A stretch of 64,000 nucleotides of DNA from Platycnemis pennipes (GCA_933228895.1 OW121858.1:31209859-31273858), one strand, 5' to 3'. Positions 34,051 through 46,196 are shown, numbered from the stretch's first letter. A program made the numbers and translations. Notes: a model not told the origin generated them from the sequence alone.

Positions 34051-34580
34051 GGATCCCTACGAAATCGGTCTAGATAACGAACTTGAATATGTGCAGAGAA
34101 GATCGGCAAGATTTGTAAAGGGACGGTACGATAACTATATTAGCCAGTATAACCAGCCTATTAAATGAATTAAAATGGGAATCATTGTCAGATCGCAGGT
34201 TGAAAAATAGTCTTAATCTCCTAAATAAATTCCAAGATAATATTTTCAGTGACGACGTTAAAAATATTTTGCGAACTCCAACTTACTAAGGAAGACTGGA
34301 CCATGATTACAAAATTAGATAAATTGATTGCCGAACTGACAGATTCAAAATGTCCTTTTTTCCTCGTACAATTAGGGATATGAGTAGTGGTAAATATCTC
34401 CGATACGAGTGAATCAATCCTTATCAATTAGCTTGCCATTTTTATCTTTTTAAATATTGCAGTTCAGACTAGTATATTATTGCTAATCCTTTTTTATGCA
34501 TGATATGTAGTGCATGTTTCGTGAGAATTCTCCCCCTGCCAAACACCTTTGAGGTGGCTTGCAGGGTATTATGGTAAACA
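34051..34580 (+). pseudogene. Jockey/CR1-like LINE, 3' end relic copy 1
   Basis: Reads ELEYVQRRSARFVKGRYDNY, the usual pre-terminal motif of these LINEs. After a frame change it continues WESLSDRRLKNSLNLLNKFQ and DNIFSDDVKNILRTP, then a stop in the arginine-rich end (RTDRFKMSFFP-like, split over frames). The 3' UTR contains CACCTTTGAGGTGGCTTGCA. It shares its end with the inverted relic at 39330-39780. Frameshifts and stops show it is dead. Confidence 0.7.
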
Positions 34581-36135
34581 GGGTAATGAATTGAAATTCC
34601 CGTCTAAAACCTCATAGACATTTATTTCTTCCTATAGGACGTGAAATCCAGAGAGGAAAATCCGCTGGTTGCCATGGTGATATAAGTAATAGATAACAAA
34701 CTCTTCCAGTATTGACGACGGCTGCAAGAGGAAAAAACGAAGCCTCGAGTTATCAGCTGACAATGCTATCTGTTCTCTTCACAGAGATTGGCGATTTTTC
34801 CTCGAGAATGGGAAATGGGAACGAAATATATTTCTCGCGTATTGGTGACGAAACTGATGCGAAGTTTTCTCACAAATCCAATACATAAAGTGGAATGCAC
34901 GTATGTAAATACATTCGCCTGAAACTCAAGACCAAATGCAGCACAGCCTTGAAACTTAAAAGTTTAATACATGTCATCCTTGGACAGACGATATGCTAGT
35001 TTTATTGCTACTAATGGTCCTCGGTTCGACCACAGTCAAGTCAAAGGAGTCCCCGTAAGAAATACAGGTAAAAGGGCTTTCTTTATGTTTGCGGCCATGT
35101 TTTCATTTGACAATTTTAATTGGAAATACACTATGAACAAATTTGTGATGCAACCCAGCCTAATGACAATTCAATAAATATTCTCATTATTATCCTCGAA
35201 TTCTGATTTCGGATCAAAATACTGGTACTTCAGTAAAAGCTGACGATTCTGCTGATATTGTTTCACTCCATATAGCCCTATCCCCCTGACGACTAAAAGG
35301 TATTTTTGCATTATAAAGTAGAACGCAGACGTGTTAATTGGCGTATTCATTAGCCTAAAACTTAATGTAGCACGGCATACTGAGGCGCCACTATCATGTA
35401 ACTAAGTGGTTTATGCTTTTTTTGTGAGCAAATATTTATTGAATTCAACTGAACAAGTGAGGTAAGGCAAGCACTTGTTTACAATGTTCAAATTTCGCAT
35501 CTTTTTACTAGTTTTTCGTGAGACGACATTTCTCTTCACATTATTGACCTGTAAATTTTACTGCGACAGCCATGCTCTGCCGTGTAAACACGTATAAAAT
35601 TGTTGATTTTCAAAGTCCTTGTCCTTCTAATATATAAGTGATGGAAAGGCCACATTATTTTATTGCCAATCAATAGAAGGGTCAAAACATTATGTCCTGA
35701 AATTTTCACAAAAATGACATCCACTCCATAATTCGGTGGAGTCTCCTTAAGGAGGCGTAAAAGTACAATTTTTAAAGAGTAATAACTTTATATCACAACC
35801 TTGCTCGCGAAAAAATATTTCCACCTGTATATTTTAGATAATTAAACTTCTGTTATAAAGAGTTATAAAGAATACAGTTGTAGTGGATCGGCTTGGCCAG
35901 GCGATCGTCTCGGAATACACTTTCTTAATCTTTTATCAGCCACCTCGGTTATCTTAGAATGTTGGGAGGGGGACGTATAAACGGTATGCGGCTTCCCTTC
36001 GTGGAAACTTTACTCGTAGCTACTACATCACGCGTTTAACATCGCTGATCTCACTTTACCGTTAACTCGTGACTTGTGCCGAAGACTTACTATAGGAACA
36101 TCCTTCCCAGCTGCAGTCTACCATTCATCTTAAAG
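34581..36135. other. Unassigned DNA; possible 5' exon at its right end
   Basis: No coding motif. Near 36040-36135 a moderately GC-rich stretch ends ATCTTAAAG|GTGAGAG, a good plus-strand donor (36136). It could be a non-coding first exon of the gene proposed at 39904 onward, but no transcript evidence is available here. Confidence 0.25.
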
Positions 36136-39100
36136 GTGAGAGTTAATTCATTATTAGTGACATAAGAGTGCTACCTACTTGTATCACGGCTGGGACACCA
36201 CGAATATTACATTAGAGGATTATTAGTGTTGCAATCCACAAGGGCGTGCACTACGCTCTTGCACCCTTACGCTCTTTCTTGCACTTTCACCCTTTTCTGC
36301 ACTAACTAGCTCTATTCCGACATTAGCGCCATGGACACTCTGTGGCAGTGGTGTTTATTGCAAAAAGTTGACGAGCATGTATCGTAGGTTTCGGAAGAGA
36401 TTTCTCTGTGAGCACAATCGGGATGTGAAAGTAAACGACTTGTCTGTGCTGTTTCTGCATGTAATGATAAACCCTATTTTTGAGGCGTTGTTGATGGTGT
36501 TTGGTAATTTTTTGGTATTCTTCGTATCCTTTAATACGAAGTCGCAACGGTGTTAAGATTATGTCAACAAATCTTGGTGCGCAAAATAACAAACAGGCGC
36601 AATTCACAACGTAGGTATATTATTACTTAACAAGGCTTTAATTGAAATATCCAACAACAGCTTAACATGCTGTTTATTTCTCGTAAAACAAATTTTATCA
36701 ACGTAGGATCCATTGCGAATATATCAATACTCTCCGGTTATGAAATCCGGAGCAATTTACATAAATGGTTGTTATCATGAAATTTTAATCATAACTAAGT
36801 AAATAAAGATTTACATTCATTAAAAATTACGAGCATGATTCGTTGTACCCTATACTGCTCTTGATAAAGGTACAGAGCATTAATATAAACAGTAGGTACG
36901 TACCTACATGTAAGTAATATTGAATTTGATGCCTGGATATGGACTTTTTACATCAAATACTCTGTTTTCTCTTCTTTTGTATTGCCAATTACTAATCCAT
37001 GGATATACAATTGTATGGCTAGTTAAGTTTCAATACTTGAGATGGTCCGGCATTCATTTACCAAGTCCATGTGGAAAGCAGACGCATGGGATCGTGACGT
37101 GCTCTCATATTTTTATATTTTCCCCTGACAAAGGCCTCGAAAATGACAAATAATGTGTAATAAAAGTTTGTGATGATGATTTAATGTGGGGAAAATGGTA
37201 GGAAGTGGATTTGTAGGGATTTAGCATGAAGAACTGTAAAATTTGTTTCGGTGACATAGGAATTCATGCTCGGCACGATGACATGTATATTTCTGATATT
37301 AATGTGCAGCTGATGCAGCCAAAGCTACAAAGATAGTGTGATAAGTCGTCGTGCACTACATTATGAGTGAAAAAGCATAAACCACGGTGATTTCCGTGAG
37401 ATAAGCGCTGTTGGAAAAACATTTACCGTGTCAATCAATTCCTCATTGTTGTTATGATGTAAATGCTTTGTTGATTATGTGGTATTACTTTTATTTTTCG
37501 AAATAAAATGATAGTGTCATAAGTAAATATTTCAGCTGTATGGTAAGAAATGAGTAGTTACAAATAGGACTTCCTATGTGGTTGATGCCCATGATGAAAT
37601 AAATGCCTTGAGTGTGAACGTGATTTTCTGAGCAATAACTGTGTTAATACAAAGTAGAAGCCTTGACTTTAGTTCAGCGTAGAATTTCTGAGCAAATTAA
37701 TTTAAATTGTAGAATCAGCTTGGTGAGTGAGGGAATCATTGCAAGATGCATAGGCTAAGGCAAACTAAGGAGAAGGATGTAGGTGCACCAAGATTTATCG
37801 TTATGGTTTGACACATTTATTTCAGTATATTTGACGATTTTTAATGTCTTGGGCAAGTTATCAGATTCATAGGGATCAAAGTTTGAACCCAGTATCAGTG
37901 TGTTTTTCAGTGTTAACTTCCTCAAGCCAGTTTTTTAATGCCAATAAACTTGTCATAGGCAATCTTGTGGGATAATAGCATTGATCTGCTTGCTTTCGTC
38001 AGTAAGCTTGCTGTCGCTTCTGCACCTGCATAACCATTTGTAAGGAGAGACAGTGGCTTTATTCATATAGCAAGAGGGAATAGTCAGGGAGAGGGTTGAA
38101 GTTTTTGTAATAAGAGTACGTAGTTGAGTATTTGGTTAGAATTCCTTCAAGACGTGAAACAGTTACATTATTGTATACCGTTTCCGTTGAAATCTTGTGC
38201 TGTAGGCCATTAATAAATCATAACAGTGCCATGGAAAATAATTACCTTTCAAAGGACTCGAATTTCCCGCAGGGTAATTCGCCGTAGCGACAGTGAATTG
38301 TTCTGCACCTCGTAAGTTGGTAAAAAACTTGGCAACGTGCGTGATTTTTAGCTTCTCTCATTGGGGGAAAATCGATGTGTCGTCATCAATTTTGATGGCG
38401 TCACTGCCATCTAAGGCCGCACAGACTATTATACGAATACTTCCAAATGGTAGCAGCGTCATTGTTGCCAAACACTTTTCATAAATATGAATATTAAAAA
38501 GTTCAAAGCAAAGAGTTCTATTTGAAAGGGAACAGTTTGTAACAAATTAAGAACTTATTTAACCGATTTTAGAATGCGTATTATCGGGATTGAGCATGTA
38601 TTCTCACTTTGTAAATTAAACGTGGCAACTACACGTCAGTCATGTTTCAAGGTCAAAATGAGCTAAAAGAGCTTGTAAAAAGAGAATGCAGCTACAACGC
38701 GCTATGTAATAGCGGACTCATATAGCTATTGTGTATGCATTATAACCTTATAGATGATTTTCCATGTAGGTGTTTTTCTGGATCTGTATTTTATTCATTA
38801 AATAACAAATAGCTTTTTTACGGGAGTTTGAATCTCGGAGTCACGGTGGAACCTCCTTAAGTGATAGGCCGATATTTATAACAGTACCTAAAACAATTCT
38901 AAATTCTAAATTGTTACAGAATGCAAAGGAATACCATCATTGCATGCGTGCATCATTTGATAATATATTGTAGCAAACCGACCCCTCGCACCGCGGATGG
39001 TGTTTATTTAATTTTGGCGTCGCACCGCAGTCAAATGAATAACGGAAAGAACTGAACGGCATATTATCCGGGATTCCCGGTTATCCGTGCACCCTTTATC

Positions 39101-39329
39101 AGTATCATGGTACCATTGTACTAATACATCGTACCTGTATTAGTACCATGACCCAATCTTTCGCTAATTCGCAAACATTCTCCAAAGGAATTTTTGGAAG
39201 GTGATATTCTGTCCAATATTTTTTTATTGTCTTGATCGAAAGTTTATAACATCTGGAGTACGTGTTTTAAGCCATCGATTTTTAAATGACGTTAAGTATT
39301 TTTCCTCATTAATTAAAAAGTGAAAAAAT
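36136..39329. other. AT-rich DNA, no gene recognised
   Basis: Frames at 36368, 36920 and 38293 are short and lack motifs. No repeat ends could be paired. Confidence 0.45.
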
Positions 39330-39780
39330 CAGGGGTGATTTCTCACCAAACACGCACTACATATCATGCATAAAAAAGGAATAGTATTAATATACTAGTC
39401 AGAACTTCACTTTTTAAAAAAGATAGAAATTGCAAAGCAAACATGCAAAAACATTCTGTTAGTAGGGTTAGCTTTAAGTACTCATACCAACATGCAGCTA
39501 CCTATGCTATCCATTGCTACTCTCCGATTGGACATATTTACCGTTATTGGTATCTCTAATTGTACGAGGGAAAAAGGACATTTTGAATCTGTCAGTTCGG
39601 CAATCAATTTCTCTAATTTTATGATTATGGTCCAGTCTACCATAGTTGGGGTTCGCAAAATATTTTTAACATCGTCACTGAAAATATTGTCTTGGAATTT
39701 ACTTAAGAGATTAAGTCTAAATTTCAACCTGCGATCTGACAATGATTCCCATTTTAATTGATTAAATAGACTGGTTACGA
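39330..39780 (-). pseudogene. Jockey/CR1-like LINE, 3' end relic copy 2
   Basis: The minus strand encodes SDRRLKFRLNLLSKFQDNIF followed by SDDVKNILRTPT, nearly the same as the 34051 relic, then a frameshifted terminal region. The 3' UTR shares CTAGTATATTA and CCTTTTTTATGCATGATATG. The two relics are inverted about 5 kb apart and derive from one family. Confidence 0.7.
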
Positions 39781-39903
39781 TAAGACGCTGGTTACTTCCT
39801 AAGCTGTCGGACGCCTCCCACGGAAATAACTATTACTTGTGCTCCTATTGCTTCGGCGATTAAATTTCGAAGCACACTGATCCTAAAATTTCTCGTTTTG
39901 CAG

Positions 39904-40109
39904 TTCGCAATCTCCTTGACAAGTTGAGGAGATTTTGAGGAGACTCGACCACTGCTGGCGTTCAACTCTCACCACTCTTCGCAATCCGGACACAAAAACT
40001 GCCGAGGATGTCTTCTAACCTGGAGATGGTCCTCTCAAGCCTCCAGGCGACCTCCCAAGACAACGCCCAACCACTTTCCCTGCACCCAAACACCACGGCA
40101 CCCGCTTCA
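39904..40109 (+). other. Candidate exon with ATG; possible start of the 50-kb gene
   Basis: An acceptor (AATTTCTCGTTTTGCAG, ending 39903) and a donor (CTTCA|GTGAGT, GT at 40110) bound 206 bp. An ATG at 40008 opens 34 codons to the donor in phase 0 (MSSNLEMVLSSLQATSQ, then a Ser/Thr/Pro-rich tail). Phase 0 suits the proposed exon start at 50679. Composition is more GC-rich than the surroundings. The link to the 50-kb gene would need a 10.6-kb intron and is inference; the frame also stays open for a few codons past the donor. Confidence 0.35.
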
Positions 40110-40645
40110 GTGAGTGGAACCTCGTACAAAGACAATCCCAGTCTTACCTTTACGAAGTATTTAATATTATATTAACCATATAGAAAGTTCAATATAGAAG
40201 ATGACCCACCGCACAGGACTTAACTGTTATACGTTTTGGAGATAGTACTGGAAGTTTTTCCTAGATGGAGTGGAAGGAATTTTTCGCGTTACGTCACAAA
40301 CGTAATATATCGCTTTCAATATTCTAATCGACATAAGCGGCACATAAAGGTGCGTTTACACGTAGCAGTTGACTGCTATGATAGTCAACTTCTAACAACT
40401 ATTAAGCTCCAGGTAGGTAGGTAGAATTATTTTAAGGTGCTTCGACTGCTAAGGTCATATTGCACCTTTACTTTTCCAGATTACAAGCAAGTGCTAGAAA
40501 ACCAATACCGTGTAAGTATGAAGCAATACTTATGAATGATATTAACTATCATGGGGCTCGATAAGTATAAGTCTATATTAGTCATAGTCATGTGTCAAAA
40601 GAGATTAAGAGTTTTAGGGCAATTTAAAATTAGTCTTCCTGGGCC

Positions 40646-43600
40646 TCAAATTTTGGGTAGTAGATTCACTTCATGGAGAAATTTAAGAACGCAATCGATA
40701 AGATTGCGATTGTCACCCAACACCTTACTCAGATCCCCACATATTTTGTGGCGTTCGCGTTGTACCCGATACTTGACGCAGTCGACAAGCAGGTGTTTCA
40801 CAGTCAAACGGCAATTACAGCTATCGCAATATGGTGCGTCCTTTTCGGGGGTAAAGAGATACGAGTGAGTCAGGGCTGTGTGTCCTATTCTTAGTCTGGT
40901 GACAATAACCTCTTCCCGTCTTCTATCCCTGACCGAGGACGTCCAAGCTCTTACACGTTCTTTGATTTCCCTCAGTTTGTTCGACGTTGCGTCGCACCAT
41001 GACTTAGCCCAAGAAGCGAGAAGTAATTTCTTCAGGTGAGCTCTTAAATCTTGGCTTGGGACTTCACCAATGTAATTCTCGCAGCTGTTGGTGGCCGCTC
41101 GTGCAGAAGCGTCTGCTGCTTCATTACCAGTAACACCCACGTGGCCAGGTACCCACCGGAATTTTATGTGAATGCCCTTAGCGTAGAGGCTGTTAATGCA
41201 TGTTACTATGTCTTGGGCCACAGGATGTGAAGGAGAGAGGCTACAAATACTTTGAAGTGAGCTTTGGGAGTCTGAGCATATTAAATAAGACATACTGCTA
41301 CATTCAGCCTCTTCAAAGGCTTCAATGGCATCTAGCGAGGATTTTATGGCCAAGAGTTCCGCCGTATACACGGTGCATATGGGGTGTAATGTAAAGGCCG
41401 CGGAGCCTATATCCGCAGAAAAGTAGGCGCAACCGCACGCGATGTCTGTTTTAGAGCCGTCAGTGTATATTTTTCGACTGTCACAACTGTTTATTGCTTC
41501 TAGGGCTCGACGTTTAAGCTCGATTGGGGTACTGTTAGCCTTGGCCTCCATGTAGGTTATAGAGCAGTCTATCTTAGGGATCTCCCACGGCGCAAGCTTA
41601 AACGTATTTAAAGTGCATACCTTTGGCAGGTTTACGCCCAAGTCTGCCAATAAAATTTTAAAACGTATAGCCAAGGGTTGCGTGGCCCTTGGTCGTCTGT
41701 TAAAAATATCTAAGAACCGCGGGTTAAAAATCAAATTAAAACATGGGTGCGTCGGTGAGGATAAAATTTTGCAAATATAGTTACACATTAAAATATTTCT
41801 GCGGACCTCTAAGGGAGGTTCGCCTGCGTCAATATAAATGCTTTGTACAGGACTGGTTCTAAAAGCCCCTGTAGAAAGCCTCAAACCAGCGTTGTGTACC
41901 GAGGCTAGAGCTTTTACCTGGCTATTCCTCGCTGATGCGTACACAAAACACCCATATTCTATTTTGGAACGCACAAGTGCTCTATATATACGGAGCATTG
42001 TTGTTCTGTCAGCGCCCCAAGATGTTCTACTCAAAACTTTTAATATATTTAAAACTTTAGAACAAGCATTCCTTGTATGCCGTATGTGTTCCCGCCAGTT
42101 AAGTTTTCTATCAAGAACAAGGCCAAGAAAACGATAGGACTCGGTCAGCGACAGTAGACAATTCCCCAACTTTAGTGTGGGTTCCTGTACATTGCCTCTT
42201 AGCCTGTGGATATGCATACATTTGGTTTTATCGTTAGAGAAACGAAACCCATTCTCTTGAGACCACTGATGTAAACGATTCAAAGTTATTTGTATCTGAC
42301 GTTCACCTGTAGAAAGCTTTGATGACTTGCAAAATATTGCTAAGTCATCTACAAACAGAGAGGCCATTACAGGCGTCTGGATACAGTTTACAACGCTGTT
42401 AATGGCAACAGCGAAAAGAGTTACACTCAGAACGGAGCCTTGAGGTACCCCGTTTTCCAATATGTGAGGCTGGGATAGAATATTTCCAACTCTAACTCTA
42501 AAGGTACGCCTGGTTAAAAAATTATTTATAAATATGGGCAAGTTACCCCTAAAGCCCCATTCATGCAACGACTGTAGAATTTTATACCTCCAGGCAGTGT
42601 CGTACGCTTTCTCAATGTCAAAAAAGACAGCAATGACATGTTGCCGGAAAAGAAATCCCTCTTGGACGAAGTTCTCGATTCTCACCAGGTGGTCGATCGT
42701 AGATCGACCGCGTCGAAACCCACACTGTATATTGGAGAGGAGATTGCGGCTCTCGAGGCACCAAACTAGCCGTGTGTTAACCAACTTTTCCATCAGTTTA
42801 CACAGACAGCTAGTTAAGGAAATAGGTCGGTAGTGAGATGGGTGAGATTTATCCTGGCCATGTTTTGGAATTGGAACAATAATAGATTCTCGCCATCTCT
42901 CAGGGAATACTTGTTCAGACCACAATTGATTTAGTGTAGCGAGCAGATCTCGCAGTGCTCGAGGCGGAATATTTCTCAAGAAGGCGTTATGTATCAAATC
43001 ATTGCCAGGTGAGGTGTCTTTTAAATCTTCCAGGGCTGACTTCAGCTCCCGCATAGAAAAGGGCTTATTATAGGAGGCAGTAGTTCTACCCTCACCGAAA
43101 TTTAGGTGAGTTCTTTCGGCCTGACACTTGATTATCTTAAATGAAGAATGGTAAGAGTCACTTGCACTAATGGTGGCATAATGCTTGGCAAAGGCGTCTG
43201 CTATATCTTCGGGAGTAGAGAGAATTTTTCCATCAATCTTTAGCCCCGAGGCTGGTGAAAAATTACGCTTACCCATCACGGACTTAATTTTATTCCAAAT
43301 TTGTGTAGGAGGCGTTCGGTGGTTGATGCACGATACGTAATTTGTCCAAGATGATTTCTTTGCCTCTCTAATGACCTGTCGAGCCTTGGCTCGCAGTCGA
43401 CGGAAGGCCGCAAGGTTAGTGGAGGTAGGGAATTTGTTAAAAATACGCAGCGCTCTTTTTCGTCTGCGGATGGCCTCTGCGCACTCCTCGTTCCACCACG
43501 GAACTGGAGGGCGACGAGGAGTACCTGAGGTAGTAGCAACGCTACTTTCCGCGGCTTCCAGGATAGCTTCCGTAAGAGCCTTTACATTATCCAGACCTTG

Positions 43601-44356
43601 GCTGCTGCTGGAAAATTTAAAACCGAATTTTCGTTTAAAATCCGTCCAGTTGGCTTTCTTAACAAGCCACGTTTTTGGCGAATTAAAAATGCAGGTATTT
43701 CCCGCTTTATAAATAATCAAAGGGAAGTGGTCGCTCCCACAAAGATCATCATGGACCATCATTTTAAAAAAAGGGGCTATGGATTCCGTGCTAACCCACA
43801 GATCAATGGAGGAATACCCTCCGTTAAAAGCATTAAAACGAGTCTTCTCCTGGTCATTTAATAAAACTAAGTTAAAATCGTTAAAAAACCTTTCTAAAAG
43901 ACGCCCTCGGCCATTAAAATCACGCATCTCATCGCCCCAAAGGCTACTGTGCGCATTAAAATCGCCCAATAAGACGAATGGCCTCGGAAGCTGAGTGACT
44001 AGATTTTCAAGGTTTCTTCTGTTGACTGGAGCCCATTCCGGCAAGTATATATTGCAGAATGTAATACTTTCCGGAATAGCAATGGTAATTGCCTGGGCCA
44101 GTAGCGGAGTCTGCAGGTCCACTCGGGAGGTGTAAATGGTCTCGCGTATGAATGCAGCAACACCGCCACGTGCCCTATCACCATCGACGTCGTCAACTCT
44201 AAAAACTTTAAAACCATTCAACGTTACATTGTCTGTCGCTTTAAAATGGGTTTCTTGAAGAAAAAAACATAAAGGGTTAAAATTACTCAATAGGAGCTTA
44301 AAATCCTCTAAATGTTTAAAAAAGCCGTTGCAATTCCACTGGAGTATCGTGGCCAT
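40646..44356 (-). CDS. I-clade ORF2: endonuclease, reverse transcriptase, RNase H
   Basis: 1236 codons, uninterrupted. APE endonuclease at 1-212: N8 (QWNCNG), E35 (QETHF), D132/N134 (GDFNAH), SDH at 208-210. RT at about 430-700: HYRPISLTS at 509, CGFRRGRST at 545, FFDIEKAYD at 578, GVPQGSVLS at 636 and FVDD at 668-671. RNase H from about 960: D966 (YTDGS), E1000 (YTAELL), D1029 (CSDSQSSL), D1082 (GNEAADA), so all four metal ligands are present. C-terminal zinc knuckle CDSC-x7-H-x4-C at 1177-1193. The protein should nick the target and copy its own RNA there by target-primed reverse transcription. It lies 64 bp downstream of the ORF1 stop. No frameshift or stop is seen. Confidence 0.95.
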   Translation of the reverse strand: MATILQWNCNGFFKHLEDFKLLLSNFNPLCFFLQETHFKATDNVTLNGFKVFRVDDVDGDRARGGVAAFIRETIYTSRVDLQTPLLAQAITIAIPESITFCNIYLPEWAPVNRRNLENLVTQLPRPFVLLGDFNAHSSLWGDEMRDFNGRGRLLERFFNDFNLVLLNDQEKTRFNAFNGGYSSIDLWVSTESIAPFFKMMVHDDLCGSDHFPLIIYKAGNTCIFNSPKTWLVKKANWTDFKRKFGFKFSSSSQGLDNVKALTEAILEAAESSVATTSGTPRRPPVPWWNEECAEAIRRRKRALRIFNKFPTSTNLAAFRRLRAKARQVIREAKKSSWTNYVSCINHRTPPTQIWNKIKSVMGKRNFSPASGLKIDGKILSTPEDIADAFAKHYATISASDSYHSSFKIIKCQAERTHLNFGEGRTTASYNKPFSMRELKSALEDLKDTSPGNDLIHNAFLRNIPPRALRDLLATLNQLWSEQVFPERWRESIIVPIPKHGQDKSHPSHYRPISLTSCLCKLMEKLVNTRLVWCLESRNLLSNIQCGFRRGRSTIDHLVRIENFVQEGFLFRQHVIAVFFDIEKAYDTAWRYKILQSLHEWGFRGNLPIFINNFLTRRTFRVRVGNILSQPHILENGVPQGSVLSVTLFAVAINSVVNCIQTPVMASLFVDDLAIFCKSSKLSTGERQIQITLNRLHQWSQENGFRFSNDKTKCMHIHRLRGNVQEPTLKLGNCLLSLTESYRFLGLVLDRKLNWREHIRHTRNACSKVLNILKVLSRTSWGADRTTMLRIYRALVRSKIEYGCFVYASARNSQVKALASVHNAGLRLSTGAFRTSPVQSIYIDAGEPPLEVRRNILMCNYICKILSSPTHPCFNLIFNPRFLDIFNRRPRATQPLAIRFKILLADLGVNLPKVCTLNTFKLAPWEIPKIDCSITYMEAKANSTPIELKRRALEAINSCDSRKIYTDGSKTDIACGCAYFSADIGSAAFTLHPICTVYTAELLAIKSSLDAIEAFEEAECSSMSYLICSDSQSSLQSICSLSPSHPVAQDIVTCINSLYAKGIHIKFRWVPGHVGVTGNEAADASARAATNSCENYIGEVPSQDLRAHLKKLLLASWAKSWCDATSNKLREIKERVRAWTSSVRDRRREEVIVTRLRIGHTALTHSYLFTPEKDAPYCDSCNCRLTVKHLLVDCVKYRVQRERHKICGDLSKVLGDNRNLIDCVLKFLHEVNLLPKI

Positions 44357-44420
44357 ACAGGTTAAAGGATTAAAAAATATATATATAAAATACTAAAAGC
44401 TCTGCTGGGTTGTGAAAGGA

Positions 44421-45644
44421 TTACCGCTTTATCCTGCGAGCCTTTTTATTTTTCGCCTTGGCAAGGAGGATTTCAGTCTCAGAAAGAGACTCGTCCTCCT
44501 CCATCGACTCCGGTTGGTTAGTTTTTAAAGTACCAGATGGCCCCTGAGGCGGTGTATTTACACGACCACAGGGTGGTGTATTTACACGTCCGTTGGGTGG
44601 TGAATTTTCACGACCATTGGACACGGCCTCGCGATCAGGCTTCGTGGTCATCTTGGTGGTCATGGAGCCATTTTTGTTAGGGGCATTCGTCCCTACAGCC
44701 GGTTTAGACGCCTTATCCGGTTTGGCTGAGTTGTCTTGTGTCTTACTCTCCAATTCGGTCTTGTCTGTCTGTGTAGAGATACTGATCTTTGGAATAGGAG
44801 TGTGCATTACAGCAGCGTATGAACGGGAGAAGGTAGGGGCAGCTAGCGCCCGGTGCTTCTTATGCGCTTCAAAATAAGGGATCTTTTCCACCGTTTTAAT
44901 TTCCATTATTTTTCGTTCCTCCTGTAGCTTGGGACACTTCCGGGAGTACGCCGGATGTGCGCCCTCGCAGTTGACACAATTTGGATCAGATTCACAGGCT
45001 TTCTCTTCATGTTTTTCTTTTCCACAGGTTGGACAGATTTCATTGTTGACGCATCTTGATGCGATGTGGCCAAAACGTTGGCATTTAAAACACCGCATTG
45101 GGTTGGGAATAAATGGTCGCACTGGGCACGATTCATATCCCACAGAAACCCTGTCTGGCAGCTTGTCCAGGGAGAAGGTAAGAATGACGGAAGTGGTGTT
45201 AATTATCTCGCCATTCCGCTTAGTCTTTAAGCGACGACAGTCAGTAACCCCTTGAGGCGCCATCTCTCTCTTAATTTCATCCGTCTCGACATAGAGAAGG
45301 TCGTAGTTAGTAATAACTCCACGGCAGGTATTTAATGTGGAGTGTACCTCTACTTTAACGGGGATATCGTGGAGTTTCTCCATCTTCAGAAGCTTCGCAC
45401 TTTGAGCGTTGTTCGCCGTTTCAATAAGTAACGTGCCATCCCTAAGCTTTTTGACCGAATTCAAATTCCCTGGTATGGTTGACGACAGGACTTTGTTTAT
45501 TAAAAACGGAGACACCTTTCTCAGTGACTCACCTTCTTTTTCACACCTCATTACCAAAAACCGCTGACACGCGGCAAGGACTTTATCTCCTCCACCCTTA
45601 TCAGGGTGGAATCTTTTAGGTGGTGGTAGATGTTTGTCTGCCAT
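44421..45644 (-). CDS. I-clade ORF1: gag-like RNA-binding protein
   Basis: 407 codons if started at the ATG in GGCATGGCAGACAAACATC; the frame stays open upstream only through a GTG. Three consecutive CCHC-type zinc knuckles: CFKCQRFGHIASRC at 185-198, CPTCGKEKHEEKAC at 204-217 and CVNCEGAHPAYSRKC at 223-237. Upstream is a domain of about 180 residues with an RRM-like look, and downstream a long Ser/Thr/Pro-rich tail with an imperfect NGRVNTPPCGRVNTPP repeat. It is expected to bind the element RNA and form the retrotransposition particle. The basic end (NKKARRIKR) may aid nuclear entry. The ORF is intact. Confidence 0.9.
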   Translation of the reverse strand: MADKHLPPPKRFHPDKGGGDKVLAACQRFLVMRCEKEGESLRKVSPFLINKVLSSTIPGNLNSVKKLRDGTLLIETANNAQSAKLLKMEKLHDIPVKVEVHSTLNTCRGVITNYDLLYVETDEIKREMAPQGVTDCRRLKTKRNGEIINTTSVILTFSLDKLPDRVSVGYESCPVRPFIPNPMRCFKCQRFGHIASRCVNNEICPTCGKEKHEEKACESDPNCVNCEGAHPAYSRKCPKLQEERKIMEIKTVEKIPYFEAHKKHRALAAPTFSRSYAAVMHTPIPKISISTQTDKTELESKTQDNSAKPDKASKPAVGTNAPNKNGSMTTKMTTKPDREAVSNGRENSPPNGRVNTPPCGRVNTPPQGPSGTLKTNQPESMEEDESLSETEILLAKAKNKKARRIKR

Positions 45645-46196
45645 GCCCCTAATATCTTCGTCCCCCGGGCTCCCCACCCGCCACGGAGCCACACATTCGG
45701 GACGCCGCACCGCAAACCGGTGCGGTCGCCAGGGCTACCCGAGGGGATATAGCACCCTAGAGGTGGTTGTCTGTTTCGGGTTGGGTCTTCAATGCACGAG
45801 GCCACCAAACCCGTACATCTCCGACCGCCCTACGCAGACCCCCACCTCCCTGGCACTCGCCACCGTTAAGCTAAACGCCACGGAAGCCGATTTACCGGGA
45901 GTGGCTAGCTCCCGGCCGCCCGTTTACAGCGAATCCGGGGCCAAAGAGGGGTATTGGCCCCCAGTCCATACCGGGCATCCGACACCCGGCTGGGAACCAT
46001 GGACCTCACCCTCCAGGATCCCCTTCTCCTCTTTACGGGTCTCCGCACACGGCAAACATGCGGGTGGATCGCAGGCCAGGTGGTATGGCCGCACACAGAC
46101 AGTGGACCCACAAGACTGTCCGGGCTCAACCCTTGCTGGCACGGGGTTTGTTTTCGGGGTTTTCTCCCCGCCCTTTTAGTCGCCTCTTACGACAAG
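45645..46196 (-). promoter_or_regulatory. 5' UTR of the I-A element
   Basis: GC-rich (unlike the host DNA) leader of about 550 bp between the 5' end and ORF1. I-group elements carry internal promoters in this position; no TATA box is expected. The first bases, CTTGTCGTAAGAGGCGAC, directly abut the TSD, so the leader is complete. Confidence 0.6.

Larger units (their letters stand above)
40411..46196 (-). mobile_element. Full-length I-clade retrotransposon, family I-A
   Basis: 5786 bp with an exact 12-bp TSD, CTATTAAGCTCC, at 40399-40410 and 46197-46208. On the minus strand it has a 5' UTR starting CTTGTCGTAAGAGGCGAC, ORF1 (gag-like), ORF2 (endonuclease, RT, RNase H), a 3' UTR and a (CTAC)n tail instead of poly(A). 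Both ORFs are open and motifs are intact, so this copy is a good candidate for recent or current activity. RNase H plus APE endonuclease indicates the I group. Confidence 0.93.

Noticed and set aside
36040..36135. First exon with donor
   Set aside because: The donor is good but no promoter or transcript evidence exists; kept only as a possibility in the feature notes.
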